Shown here: positions 41,355-49,937 of the stretch, in pieces | How the letters are laid out: each line of letters begins with the position of its first letter | Position numbering within the stretch: the first letter of the stretch is position 1 | Assembly (NCBI RefSeq): GCF_022751215.1 | Contig: NZ_JAICDG010000002.1 | Span: 1,550,001 to 1,614,000, forward strand | Direction of reading: 5' to 3' | Length of the DNA: 64,000 nt | Origin: Actinomadura terrae | GTDB taxonomy: Bacteria; Actinomycetota; Actinomycetes; Streptosporangiales; Streptosporangiaceae | The notes under the pieces: generated by a model | What the model saw: only the letters and a program-made list of their open reading frames with translations | What the model was told of the DNA's origin: nothing | Databases searched by the model: none | Made by a program: the position numbers and the translations under genes

Positions 41355-42809
41355 GTGGAACCGGCCGCTTCCAGACCGCCGTCCCGCACCGGCCTCAGGC
41401 TGGCGCTGTTGGCGTTCACCCAGCTCATCGTCGCCCTCGACTACAACATCGTTTACGTGGCGCTGCCCGACATCACCGCCGCGCTCGGCTTCACCGCGGC
41501 GTCGGCGCAGTGGGTCGTCAGCGCGTACGCCGTCGGCCTCGGCGGGCTGCTGCTGTTCGGCGGCCGGGCCGTCGACCGGCTCGGCGCGCGCCGCATGTTC
41601 ATGCTCGGACTGGTGCTGTACGGCGTCGCCTCGCTGACCGGCGGCCTCGCGACGGACTCCGGCGCGCTGATCGCCGCGCGCGCCGTCCAGGGGGCGGGCG
41701 GGGCACTGCTCACCCCGGCGACGCTCGCGCTGATCTACCGGGGATTCGCCGAGGGCCCCGAACGCAACCGGGCGCTCGGCGCCTGGGGCATGGCGGGCAG
41801 CGCGGGCCTGGCCGCCGGGTCGCTGCTCGGCGGGGTCGTGACCAACTACTGGGGCTGGGAGTGGGTCTTCTTCGTCAACGTCCCGCTGGCCATCGGTGCC
41901 GCCGTGGCCGCGCTGCGGCTGCTCGACGCCGACCCGGCCCGCACGTCCGGCCTCGGCGGGTTCGACGTGCCGGGCGCCGTACTGGCGACGGCCGGTTCGG
42001 TGCTGCTGGTGTTCGGCCTGGCCAGCGGGCCCGAGCACGGGTGGACGTCGGTCCGCGGCGCGGGTGCGCTGATCGCCGGGGCCGTCCTGCTGGGCGCGCT
42101 GCTCGCCGTCGAGTCGCGCACCCGCGACCCGCTGATCCCGCTGCGGCTCCTGCGCAACCGCAGCCTGGCCACGACGATGGTGGTGATCGCCATGTTCCAG
42201 GGCACGCTGGGCGGCGGCTACTACGTGCTCACCTCCTACCTGCAACCCGTCCTCGGCTACAGCGTCCTGGAAGCGGGCCTGTCCTTCCTGCCCCTCACGA
42301 TCGTGGCCATGATCGCCGCCGTGCGGCTCGCCCCGGCGATGATCGGCCGCTGGGGAGTCCGGACCACGCTCAGCGTCGGGATGTTCGGCGCCGCGGCGGG
42401 GATCGCGATCCTGGTCGCGGGGATGCCCGCGGGCGGCGGCTTCTGGACGCTCGTGCCCGGCAGCGTCATCTGGGGCGCCTTCGGCGGCGTCGCCTTCGTC
42501 ACCCTGTTCGTCTCGGCCGGAACCGGAACCGCGCCCCACGAGCAGGGCGTCGCCTCCGGTCTGGCCAGCACTGCCAAGGAGGTCGGCGGCGCCATGGGCC
42601 TGGCCGTCTTCGTCGCCATCGCCACCACCGGTTTGGACGTCCGTCCCGACAAGTCCCACCTCCTGGACGGCCTCCACACGGCCGGATGGGTCGCTGCCGC
42701 CGTCACCGCGGTTGGCGGGCTCATCGCCCTCGTACTCAAGTCCTCCTCGGCGCCGACCGCGCCGCGCGAACGAACCGATTCCACGAATCTGGAGGAAGTC
42801 ACCCCATGA
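41355..42809 (+). CDS. DHA2-type MFS multidrug exporter (14 TM)
   Basis: ~484 residues with about 14 hydrophobic segments, typical of EmrB/QacA-like proton-coupled exporters: N-terminal L-D-Y-N-I-V-Y-V-A-L-P, G-G-R-A-V-D-R-L-G-A-R-R (motif A variant), R-A-V-Q-G-A-G-G-A (motif B), G-S-L-L-G-G (motif C-like). The GTG at 41355 lies 6 bases after AGGAG; an ATG at 41349 would be too close to that site. It is divergent from the TetR gene and followed by a SnoaL-like gene overlapping its stop. Substrate unknown. Confidence 0.9.
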   Translation: MEPAASRPPSRTGLRLALLAFTQLIVALDYNIVYVALPDITAALGFTAASAQWVVSAYAVGLGGLLLFGGRAVDRLGARRMFMLGLVLYGVASLTGGLATDSGALIAARAVQGAGGALLTPATLALIYRGFAEGPERNRALGAWGMAGSAGLAAGSLLGGVVTNYWGWEWVFFVNVPLAIGAAVAALRLLDADPARTSGLGGFDVPGAVLATAGSVLLVFGLASGPEHGWTSVRGAGALIAGAVLLGALLAVESRTRDPLIPLRLLRNRSLATTMVVIAMFQGTLGGGYYVLTSYLQPVLGYSVLEAGLSFLPLTIVAMIAAVRLAPAMIGRWGVRTTLSVGMFGAAAGIAILVAGMPAGGGFWTLVPGSVIWGAFGGVAFVTLFVSAGTGTAPHEQGVASGLASTAKEVGGAMGLAVFVAIATTGLDVRPDKSHLLDGLHTAGWVAAAVTAVGGLIALVLKSSSAPTAPRERTDSTNLEEVTP

Positions 42810-43159
42810 GCACCGTCAACGACCTGATCCAGCAGTACATCGACGTCTGGAACGAGCGGGACCCCGCCGCCCGCGACGCCCTTCTCAAAGCTGCCCTCAC
42901 CGAGGACTCGGTCTACAGCGACCCCGACTACGCCGGGCTCCGCGGCCACGGCGAACTGTCCGCCGCGATCACCAAGGCCCAGGAGAAGTTCGGCGACCTG
43001 GTCTTCACGCTCGGCACCGTGATCGACGTCCACCACGACACGGCATTGTTCACCTGGAAGCTGGGCGCACCGGGCGGCGAAAAGCCCGTCGCCACCGGCT
43101 ACGACTTCGTGGAACTCGCCGGCGACCGCATTCGACGGGTGGTCGGCTTCTTCGAATAG
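42806..43159 (+). CDS. SnoaL-like / NTF2-fold protein
   Basis: 117 residues of the NTF2-like cone fold: N-terminal helix Y-I-D-V-W-N-E-R-D, central F-x-D-L-V-F-T, C-terminal D-F-V-E-L-A-G-D-R-I-R-R-V-V-G-F-F. Related proteins catalyse isomerisations or cyclisations, or simply bind ligands. It overlaps the MFS stop (ATGA), so it is co-translated with the exporter under the TetR; it may modify or sense the exported compound. Confidence 0.85.
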   Translation: MSTVNDLIQQYIDVWNERDPAARDALLKAALTEDSVYSDPDYAGLRGHGELSAAITKAQEKFGDLVFTLGTVIDVHHDTALFTWKLGAPGGEKPVATGYDFVELAGDRIRRVVGFFE

Positions 43160-43168
43160 GACGGGAAC

Positions 43169-43200
43169 GGCGGCCGCCCGCGAGGGGACGGGCGGCCGCC
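43169..43200. terminator. Hairpin between convergent genes
   Basis: A 12-bp perfect stem (GGCGGCCGCCCG and complement) with an 8-base loop, 10 bases past the SnoaL-like stop and 12 bases before the stop of the leftward gene. Confidence 0.8.
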
Positions 43201-43212
43201 ACATCGGTTCCG

Positions 43213-43971
43213 TCAGCCGTCGGATACGGCCGTGGCCGTGAAGTGGAAGGCCCGGTAGGCGGTTCTGGACTTCTCGACCACTCCCGTGCTGATGACGGCG
43301 TGCGCGGCGGTGGCCTCGCGGACATGGGCGTTGGAGCGCGGATCCTGGGGGCCGAAAATGGAGACGGTGACGATGGGCGGCTCGGGGAACGGGACGCTGA
43401 AGGTGATGGTGAAATCGCCGTCCTGATGGGCCCTGGTCACGGTGAACCCGTTGCCCGCGACCCGCTTCCCCTCCTTGCTGACGCTGCCCCGCACGATGGT
43501 CGGGCCTCGCCCGCCGGGGTGCAGGTACAGCACGTACCCGCCCTCGCTGCCCAGGAAGAGCCGCGTCGAGCCCTCCAGCCCGACGAATTCGACCTTCCTT
43601 CCCTTGTCGCTCTCGACGACGACCTTCACATGCTCCAGGCACCAGTCGTCCTCGCGGGAGTCGACCGTGTCGGGCAACGGAGAGAAGCGGATGTAGACGG
43701 GGTAGGCGTGGACGTCCGCCATCGTCTGGTTCGTCGGGTCGCTGGCCTTGGCGGCCTTGACGTTGGCGCCGCGTCCGAAGACGAACGTCGCGGTCGAGCC
43801 GGCCTCTAACGCGTCTCGGTCGCCGCGGGCACAGCGCAGTTCACGCCCGGCGAGGCCGAGCAGGATCCGGCTGTGGGACGAACTGTCGGGCGTTTCCTGG
43901 AGGATCTTGGCGGCGTCCTGCTTCTTGCTCGTCAGGAGTGTGACGGTCACCTTCTGGATCGTCTCTGCCAT
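43213..43971 (-). CDS. Beta-rich hypothetical protein (second of a two-gene unit)
   Basis: 252 residues without signal peptide. It starts V-T-V-T-L-L-T-S-K-K-Q-D-A and has G-L-A-G-R-E-L-R-C early (PLAT-like look), a middle R-F-S-P-L-P segment, and a C-terminal half resembling an H-type-lectin-like beta sandwich (P-P-I-V-T-V-S-I-F-G...). The domain calls are weak and I do not name it. The ATG follows GAGAGGAA. It lies 39 bases downstream of another beta-rich unknown and is probably made together with it. Confidence 0.55.
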   Translation of the reverse strand: MAETIQKVTVTLLTSKKQDAAKILQETPDSSSHSRILLGLAGRELRCARGDRDALEAGSTATFVFGRGANVKAAKASDPTNQTMADVHAYPVYIRFSPLPDTVDSREDDWCLEHVKVVVESDKGRKVEFVGLEGSTRLFLGSEGGYVLYLHPGGRGPTIVRGSVSKEGKRVAGNGFTVTRAHQDGDFTITFSVPFPEPPIVTVSIFGPQDPRSNAHVREATAAHAVISTGVVEKSRTAYRAFHFTATAVSDG

Positions 43972-44010
43972 CTGCCGGTTCCTCTCTGGTCATCACCGCG
44001 ATGGGTTCGG

Positions 44011-45189
44011 TCACCACTGGGAAGCGCGGGTGTCCAGGCTCGACACCCGCAGGCTCGCGTAGCTCGTCGTCCCGTCCTTATGCCGTCGTTCCAGGGATAT
44101 CTCTCCGCCGTCCGACATGCTGATCCACCGGTTCTCCTCGCCCGGGACGAATTGCCGCTGATATATGCCGGACTCGGCGAACACGGCACCGATCCGGGGA
44201 GTGTCGAAGTTCCCGTTGCAGACCTGGAGGCCGCCTTCGGGGAAGGTGATCCATCCGGCGCGGCTGCCCGTTCCCTGCACCCGGTCGGTGTTCACCCGTT
44301 CGGCGACGACCGAGAAGGATTGGACCACTCCGCGGGTGCCGGTGTTGCTGAAGACGTCTATTCCCACGCTGGTGAAGGTGAGGCTCCCGGTGTTCCCGAT
44401 TCCCTGGACCTTGAGGGCGTGGACGCCGGTCTCGAAGGTGGGGGTGCGCACCTGGACGGTGGTGGTGAGGTAATGCCGATGTCCGGTGCCCGGTTCGGTG
44501 GCGATGAGCGTGTAAGTGGAGTCGCGTTTCGGGCCGGTGCCGGGGGCGGGCTTCCACTCAAGCGGCCCCGGGGTGGGGACGGCCGCGTTGGTGCCGTCCG
44601 GGAGAGCGATCGTGTAAGCCCAGTCGGCGGGTCCGTCCCAGCGCAGGTGGAGGCGGTCCCCGTCGTCCACCATGGCCTGGACGGGCCGGAAGCCGCTCGG
44701 CGCCGCGCTCGCCCTGGCGGCGGTCTTGACCAGCGGCAGCACCGCGAAACCGGTGCTGACCTTGGCCTTCGTCGTCCTGCTGGCGAGCTCCTTGACCCGC
44801 ACCACGGCCAGCCCGGCGGCCGCCGCGACCGCGACGCCCTCCAGCTTCAGCAGCAGATGGTCGCCCTGGGCGAACGGGATCTTGACGCCGGACGGGTCGG
44901 TGACCACGAACGGGCCGGTGGCGGCCGGGGTCGGGACCTTCAGCTTCCGCACGCCGCCCGTCTTCGCATCGTGGAACGTGCCCGTGGCCTTGATCGTGGA
45001 AAGGTCGGGGGTGAGTCCGTCGGTGCCCTCGCCGACGGGCAGCGTCACCTCGTTCCCGGACCAGTGCGCCGCGGTCGGCCCGGTGTTGGTGACCATCAGA
45101 TACACCGTTCCCGTACTGCGGGCCTGCCCGGCCGTCGAGGCCGCCAACGGCGCCGGGTCGCTGAGCAGGGTGTAGGTCAGCATGGTCAT
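44011..45189 (-). CDS. Beta-rich hypothetical protein (first of a two-gene unit)
   Basis: 392 residues, no signal peptide. N-terminal half: Ig-like strands (V-Y-L-M-V-T-N-T-G-P-T-A-A-H-W). Middle: an Ala-rich helical stretch. C-terminal half: more strands, with S-L-T-F-T-S-V-G-I-D-V-F. Function is unknown; a structural role or carbohydrate-binding role is possible. The start at 45189 is 9 bases after AAGGAGTGG; a second ATG follows 6 bases later. The 201-bp upstream region (45190-45390) shows no gene. Confidence 0.55.
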   Translation of the reverse strand: MTMLTYTLLSDPAPLAASTAGQARSTGTVYLMVTNTGPTAAHWSGNEVTLPVGEGTDGLTPDLSTIKATGTFHDAKTGGVRKLKVPTPAATGPFVVTDPSGVKIPFAQGDHLLLKLEGVAVAAAAGLAVVRVKELASRTTKAKVSTGFAVLPLVKTAARASAAPSGFRPVQAMVDDGDRLHLRWDGPADWAYTIALPDGTNAAVPTPGPLEWKPAPGTGPKRDSTYTLIATEPGTGHRHYLTTTVQVRTPTFETGVHALKVQGIGNTGSLTFTSVGIDVFSNTGTRGVVQSFSVVAERVNTDRVQGTGSRAGWITFPEGGLQVCNGNFDTPRIGAVFAESGIYQRQFVPGEENRWISMSDGGEISLERRHKDGTTSYASLRVSSLDTRASQW

Positions 45190-45390
45190 GGTCACCACTC
45201 CTTGGCTAGGAGGACCGGCGTCCCTGAAACCCGCCGCCGGTGACACCCATCGAAGATCACCCCTTGATCCAATCGAAGTCAGCAAAGCACGCCAAGAACC
45301 TCAAAGAGCCCATAAAGGGGCGATCCGGCAATATGTTCAGCATCTTGACAAACAGCTGATCTCGACTAGATCACAAGAAGCCGGTGCGTC

Positions 45391-46245
45391 TCAGCGGTAG
45401 CCGGTCAAGCCGTCCGCGAGTTCTTCTTCGTCACCGTCGCGGATTGCGTAAAAGGCTTGCTGCAAGGCGAATGTATTGCGGATCGTCGCGATGCGGTCGG
45501 GCAGGCCGTCGTTTGTCCAGTTGCCCAGGGCGAGCACCCGTGCCAGATGTTCGCGGCCGTGGCCGGCGCCGATGGCCGCGAGGTCCTCGGCCGGATCGCC
45601 GAGCGCGACCTCGTCCCAGTCGAGTACGCCGGAAAGGCGCGGCAGACCCCGCGTCCACTCCCACAGGACGTTCTCGGCGCCGAGATCGCCGTGCACCACC
45701 GCTCGGGTGATGTGGGGGAGGCCGTCGAGTGCCGCGAGTTCCCGTTCGGCGCGGAGGCGCCCGCTCGCGGACATGAGCGGGAACAGTTCCGCGCGCACGC
45801 CGTCCGCGAACCGTCGCCACCGGTCCTCCGCCGCCTGCGGGAGAACCGCCCGCGCCGCCTCGTCGGCACCGGCACGGGCCAGAGTGGACAGCAGCGTCGC
45901 GTACTGCGCCGCCACGCTCTCGGCCACCTGGGCATTGTCGAGCGCGGCGTCGTCCAGCGTTTCCCCGGGAATTCGGCTGAGGACGAGGAACGGCGTCTCG
46001 CCGGTACCGCTCTCAAGCAGTGGCTCAGGTGTGCGGAAGCCGAGGTCGAGACGCGCGAGGGCGTTCAGCGTGGCCGCCCGCTCGGGCAGCCGGGCCGCCG
46101 CCGCCGGGGTGCGGGGGAGGCACACGACGCGGTCCGAGCCCATGACCACGATGTGGAACTGCCCCTGACGCACCGGAAGGTCGTCCGGTCGATCGTCGGG
46201 CAGCAGCCGGTTCAGCAGGGCGCGGTGCGTCGTGGTGATGTTCAC
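45391..46245 (-). CDS. Aminoglycoside phosphotransferase-family kinase (second)
   Basis: 284 residues from GTG 46245. Catalytic loop V-H-G-D-L-G-A-E-N-V-L and metal loop L-D-W-D-E-V-A-L-G-D-P, both canonical, unlike the HTD variant of the kinase near 22 kb. It starts N-I-T-T-T-H-R, with an L-P-V-R-Q-G-Q-F-H-I-V-V-M-G nucleotide-facing strand region. It may inactivate an antibiotic or phosphorylate a metabolite. It sits at the left edge of the polyketide cluster on the same strand as the first O-methyltransferase, and could be a resistance gene. Confidence 0.8.
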   Translation of the reverse strand: MNITTTHRALLNRLLPDDRPDDLPVRQGQFHIVVMGSDRVVCLPRTPAAAARLPERAATLNALARLDLGFRTPEPLLESGTGETPFLVLSRIPGETLDDAALDNAQVAESVAAQYATLLSTLARAGADEAARAVLPQAAEDRWRRFADGVRAELFPLMSASGRLRAERELAALDGLPHITRAVVHGDLGAENVLWEWTRGLPRLSGVLDWDEVALGDPAEDLAAIGAGHGREHLARVLALGNWTNDGLPDRIATIRNTFALQQAFYAIRDGDEEELADGLTGYR

Positions 46246-46322
46246 GAGAGTGAACCTAGCCCTGAACACGGCCGGTGGAGGGGAGGGCTTCGGCCCGTGG
46301 CCGCCGCCCTCCCCGGGGCGCG

Positions 46323-47351
46323 CTAGATCGACGCTTCCACCAGGTGCAGGTAGGAGTTCACGGGCTGCATGTTGACGACGCGCAGGTCCGCGTTGCGCAC
46401 CACGGCGGTGATGGTCTCCGTCGTGTGCTTGCGGCCGTTGGAGTTCAGCAGGAACAGCAGGTCGGTTCCGGTGGTGAACTTGATCTCCGGGCTGCCGTCG
46501 ATCATGTTGGTGATGATGAAGATGCGGCTGTCCTTGCGGCCCGCCTTGGCGGCGTTCCGCAGAGCCTTCACCGACTTCTCGTCCGCCCATTCGAGAATGT
46601 TCTTGAACAGGTAGACATCGGCCTCGACGGGGATCTCCTGAAGGCAGTCGCCGCCGACGATACGGGCGCGGGACGCGAACTCGCCGCCCTCGCGCAGCCG
46701 CGGGTCGGCGTCGGCGACGACGGGCGGCAGATCGAACAGGATGCCGTTCAGATCCCGGTTCTTCGCCAGCAGGGACGTCAGCGTGTAGCCGTGGCCGCCG
46801 GCGATGTCGACCAGCGTGCCGACACCGCGCAGGTCGAGCGCGGCGGCGACCGCGTTGTTGGCGAGCCTGCTCAGCTCGGTCTGCGCCTTGTTGAACACCT
46901 CCGCCGATTCCGGCCACATGGCGTGCAGGTAAGAGAAGAAGTCCGTCCCGTACTTCTCCTCGAAACCGCCGCGGCCATTGCGGACGGCCTCCTCAAGGTG
47001 CGGCCACAGTTCCCAGGTCCACGGCTCGGTGACCCACAGGACATAGTGCTTGAGGCTGTTGGGGTCGTTCTCCCTCAGCAGCCGCGACGTCGAGGTGTGC
47101 GCGTATCCCTGCGCGGTCTCGACGAAAACGCCGTGCTGCGTGAGCGCGCGCAGCAGCCGCGCCAGCATTTCGGCGTTGACGTTGAGCGCCTTGGCCAGAT
47201 CCGCGGGCGACCTGGGGTCGTCCTCCAGCACCTCGGCGACGCCGATGCGTACGGCGGCCCGGAGCGCCGCGGCGCCCGCGGCGTTGAGCGCGAGCTCCCG
47301 CACGCCGATGACCGCACCGTGATCGGCGATGTCCTTCTCCTGGATCGTCAT
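46323..47351 (-). CDS. SAM-dependent O-methyltransferase, polyketide tailoring
   Basis: 342 residues of the small-molecule O-methyltransferase family: N-terminal dimerisation winged helix, L-V-D-I-A-G-G-H-G SAM loop, I-L-F-D-L-P-P-V-V, and a late E-W-A-D-E-K segment. The catalytic His of the family is replaced or shifted at L-E-W (I-L-E-W-A-D where homologues often have H-x-W). ATG 47351, preceded by GGAGAGAG. Divergent from the KR gene with shared 11-bp direct repeats. Probably methylates a phenol of the aromatic product. Confidence 0.85.
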   Translation of the reverse strand: MTIQEKDIADHGAVIGVRELALNAAGAAALRAAVRIGVAEVLEDDPRSPADLAKALNVNAEMLARLLRALTQHGVFVETAQGYAHTSTSRLLRENDPNSLKHYVLWVTEPWTWELWPHLEEAVRNGRGGFEEKYGTDFFSYLHAMWPESAEVFNKAQTELSRLANNAVAAALDLRGVGTLVDIAGGHGYTLTSLLAKNRDLNGILFDLPPVVADADPRLREGGEFASRARIVGGDCLQEIPVEADVYLFKNILEWADEKSVKALRNAAKAGRKDSRIFIITNMIDGSPEIKFTTGTDLLFLLNSNGRKHTTETITAVVRNADLRVVNMQPVNSYLHLVEASI

Positions 47352-47417
47352 CGCTCTCTCCATTCGACAATCTTCGTTTTTCTGGCCTCCGCAGGCTTCA
47401 CGGTAGAGGGGCACCCC

Positions 47418-47435
47418 TCAAGGAGCGGTCGAGAA
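47418..47435. promoter_or_regulatory. Candidate SARP-binding direct repeat upstream of KR
   Basis: TCAAGGA (47418-47424) and TCGAGAA (47429-47435) start 11 bp apart, the spacing used by SARP activators, followed shortly by TATGAAT (47439-47445). It is in the O-methyltransferase/KR divergent region. Confidence 0.5.
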
Positions 47436-47552
47436 ATCTATGAATGGAACGGAGATCGACACACTTGATCACTCAAGGTGTCCTCAGCGCCAATTCGAGG
47501 CGGGCATAGGACGATGGGGCACAGAACCCAACACGACCACCCAGGAGAGCAC

Positions 47553-48338
47553 ATGGCAAAGGAACTCGGAAGGGTCGCTCTGGTAACAGGCGCCACGAGT
47601 GGGATCGGGCTGGCCATCGCCAATCGGCTCGCCCGCGCCGGGCACCGGGTGTTCATCTGTAGCCGGGACGCCGCCGCGGTGAAGGAAACGGTGGAGAAGC
47701 TGCGCGGCGACGGATACGAGGCCGACGGCATCGCGTGCGACGTGACCGACGTCGCACAGATCGAGCAGCTGGTCAAGGCCGCGAAGGACACCTTCGGGCC
47801 CATCTCCGTGCTGGTGAACAACGCCGGCCGCAGCGGCGGCGGCCCGACGGCGAAGGTCCCGGACGAGCTGTGGTTCGACGTGATCAACGTCAATCTCAAC
47901 AGCGTCTTCCTGGTGACCAAGCGCGTCCTTTCGGACGGCGGAATGCTCGAACTCGGACGCGGCCGGATCATCAACATCGCCTCGACCGGCGGAAAGCAGG
48001 GCGTTGTTTTCGGCGCGCCCTATTCGGCGTCCAAGCACGGCGTCGTCGGCTTCACCAAGGCGCTCGGCCTGGAGCTCGCGCGGACGGGCGTCACCGTCAA
48101 CGCCGTCTGCCCCGGCTATGTCGAGACCCCGATGGCCCAGCGGGTGCGGGAGGTCTACTCCAACATCTGGGACATCTCCGAGGACGCGGTGCTCGACAAG
48201 TTCAACACGAAGATCCCCATGGGGCGCTACGGCGAGCCGGAGGAGGTCGCCGCGATGGTCGACTATCTGGCCGGCGACGACGCGGCCGTCGTCACGGCCC
48301 AGGCGATGAACGTCTGCGGAGGGCTCGGCAATTACTAG
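47553..48338 (+). CDS. Type II PKS ketoreductase (C9-type, ActIII-like)
   Basis: 261 residues, the same length as ActIII. NADPH loop T-G-A-T-S-G-I-G, active site N114-S144-Y157-K161 at the positions known for ActIII, and the P-G-Y-V-E-T-P-M loop. The 94-96 region reads S-G-G where ActIII has P-G-G. It should reduce the C9 carbonyl of the nascent poly-beta-ketone. The ATG is 6 bases after AGGAGA. It is the only cluster gene on the plus strand besides regulators, and has its own repeat-bearing promoter. Confidence 0.92.
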   Translation: MAKELGRVALVTGATSGIGLAIANRLARAGHRVFICSRDAAAVKETVEKLRGDGYEADGIACDVTDVAQIEQLVKAAKDTFGPISVLVNNAGRSGGGPTAKVPDELWFDVINVNLNSVFLVTKRVLSDGGMLELGRGRIINIASTGGKQGVVFGAPYSASKHGVVGFTKALGLELARTGVTVNAVCPGYVETPMAQRVREVYSNIWDISEDAVLDKFNTKIPMGRYGEPEEVAAMVDYLAGDDAAVVTAQAMNVCGGLGNY

Positions 48339-48783
48339 GCCGGCCTCCTGGACCGGGTCCGCCAGGCCGGGCTGGGCCGGGTCCGCGAGGCCGGGCCGGC
48401 CCGAGTGGCCGACCGTCGTGCCTGGCCGACCGTCGTGCCTGGACCTCGCCGGTGGGAGCACACCACCCGCCGGTGAGGACCAGGCCCGCTGGTGACGATC
48501 CGCTCGTCGAGATCCGTGTTCCCCGTCGGATCGATGGGAGCACGGGCCGTCGTTCAGGAACCAGATCCGCTTGCCGGAATTCGCCGGTCGGGAGCGATTC
48601 GCCCGCCCGCTAACAGGGCAGGCCGGGCGACGGCGACACGCTGGTAAAAAAGCATGCTGGCGGTCACCCCCTCCGGAACTCCGAGGCATTCGGCCCGGTA
48701 TTCAGAACGCACAGGCGATGGTCTTGTCCGCACCCCCCCGATCCATGCGCCAGTTCCCGTCCGAGGACGGTTCCGACGCCGGG
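48339..48783. repeat. Repeat-rich gap between KR and SARP
   Basis: No gene. It contains two tandem duplications: a 24-bp unit twice (48351-48398, built from GGGTCCGC and AGGCCGGGC) and a 17-bp unit exactly twice (48406-48439, TGGCCGACCGTCGTGCC). A G-U-tolerant hairpin at 48444-48478 could terminate the convergent transcripts. Confidence 0.65.
48444..48478. terminator. Imperfect hairpin between convergent KR and SARP
   Basis: 13-base arms (CCTCGCCGGTGGG and CCCGCCGGTGAGG) pair with two G-U wobbles around a 9-base loop. Confidence 0.5.
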
Positions 48784-49590
48784 TCATCCGGCGCTCAGTT
48801 CGTCCAGGGCGGGGGCACCGTCGAGGGCGGGAGCGCCGTCGAGAAGAGCGTGGTGGAGTCGTTGCAGACGCGGTGACGGCTCGAGTCCGAGTTCGTCCCT
48901 CATCCATTTGCGGAGGCTCCGGTACCGCTCCAGTGCCTTACTCCGCCGGCCCGCCCGGTAGAGCGCGAGCATGTACAGCGCGTGCAGATTCTCGTTGTCG
49001 TCGTAGCGCGCGGTCAGCGACGCCAGTTCGCTGAGCGACTGGCGGTGTCGCCCGCGCCGCAGCTCGGTTTCGAGGCGACATTCCACGACCGTCAGGCGCG
49101 ACTGCTCGAGCCTCGCGACCTCGGGCTCCAGAACGCGCCCGAGTTCGACGTCGGCGAGCGCCCTTCCGCGCCACAGCGCCAACGCCTTGTCGAAGATGCG
49201 CACCGCGCTCTCGTGGTCGCGCGCCTCGAACGCCGCCATCCCCGCCTGCTCCAGCGACCTGTATTCGTACAGGTCCACGTCGGCGTCCCGGAGCATGAGC
49301 ATGTACCCGCCGTTCCGGGTCAGCAGCACGTTGCCGGCGACCTCGGCCGCGGGAATCTGGAGTGCCTTCGCGAGGTGCTTGCGCACCTGCACCACATAGG
49401 TCTGCAATGTGGTCTGCACACTCTTGGGCGGCTGCGTGTCCCAGATCTCGCTGATCAGCGAATTCGTCGACACGACGTCGCCCTCGTTCAGCAGCAGGAG
49501 CGAGAGCAGTTGCCGTGGCTTGCGCGCCGACGGTGTGGCATCGCGATTATTATGCGATACCGTAAGTGGTCCCAGAATTCGAACGTCCAT
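48784..49590 (-). CDS. SARP-family pathway activator
   Basis: 268 residues, the compact SARP size: OmpR-like DNA-binding domain (~1-95, I-L-G-P-L-T-V and R-Q-L-L-S-L-L-L-L-N) plus bacterial transcriptional activator domain (~100-245, Y-R-S-L-x-x-A-G and A-L-W-R-G). It should bind 11-bp-spaced heptamers and recruit RNA polymerase to the PKS promoters. The C-terminus has a tandem D-G-A-P-A-L repeat encoded by an 18-bp duplication. GGAG 6 bases before the ATG. Opposite orientation to KR, same strand as the PKS operon. Confidence 0.92.
   Translation of the reverse strand: MDVRILGPLTVSHNNRDATPSARKPRQLLSLLLLNEGDVVSTNSLISEIWDTQPPKSVQTTLQTYVVQVRKHLAKALQIPAAEVAGNVLLTRNGGYMLMLRDADVDLYEYRSLEQAGMAAFEARDHESAVRIFDKALALWRGRALADVELGRVLEPEVARLEQSRLTVVECRLETELRRGRHRQSLSELASLTARYDDNENLHALYMLALYRAGRRSKALERYRSLRKWMRDELGLEPSPRLQRLHHALLDGAPALDGAPALDELSAG
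48807..48842. repeat. 18-bp tandem repeat in the SARP 3' end
   Basis: Two adjacent 18-bp units (16 of 18 bases the same), encoding D-G-A-P-A-L twice at the C-terminus. Confidence 0.7.
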
Positions 49591-49721
49591 CCGTGGCTCC
49601 AGATCTCGTGCGCGAATCGAACCCTTGCGGCAGGAGGCGCGTATCGTAGAGCGCGATCCTCCTCGACCCATGGAACGAAGAACGGGGGTGCCACCACATT
49701 GCGAAAGACTCATTCCCGGCC

Positions 49722-49743
49722 ACGAACATCACACCGTGTTCGT
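49722..49743. promoter_or_regulatory. Inverted repeat upstream of SARP
   Basis: ACGAACA (49722-49728) and TGTTCGT (49737-49743) form a perfect 7-bp dyad with an 8-bp spacer, ~130 bases before the SARP start. The 347-bp gap (49591-49937) has no gene and probably holds the SARP promoter; this dyad may bind its regulator. Confidence 0.45.
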
Positions 49744-49937
49744 AGTGATATACGCCGCGCTATTGAGTACAGGCAGGGGTGCCCTCAATCCGCGACCGGT
49801 GGCCAGGTACGGCCATTTCTGCCAAACGATGTCAGTGTGGCACGTTGAGCGCGCCGGCGATGGCCGTCAACAACGTCGTCTCCTCACTGAACTCCCCCCT
49901 AAGTGCGTCCTGGCCTCGGCAAACTAATGCCGATAAT

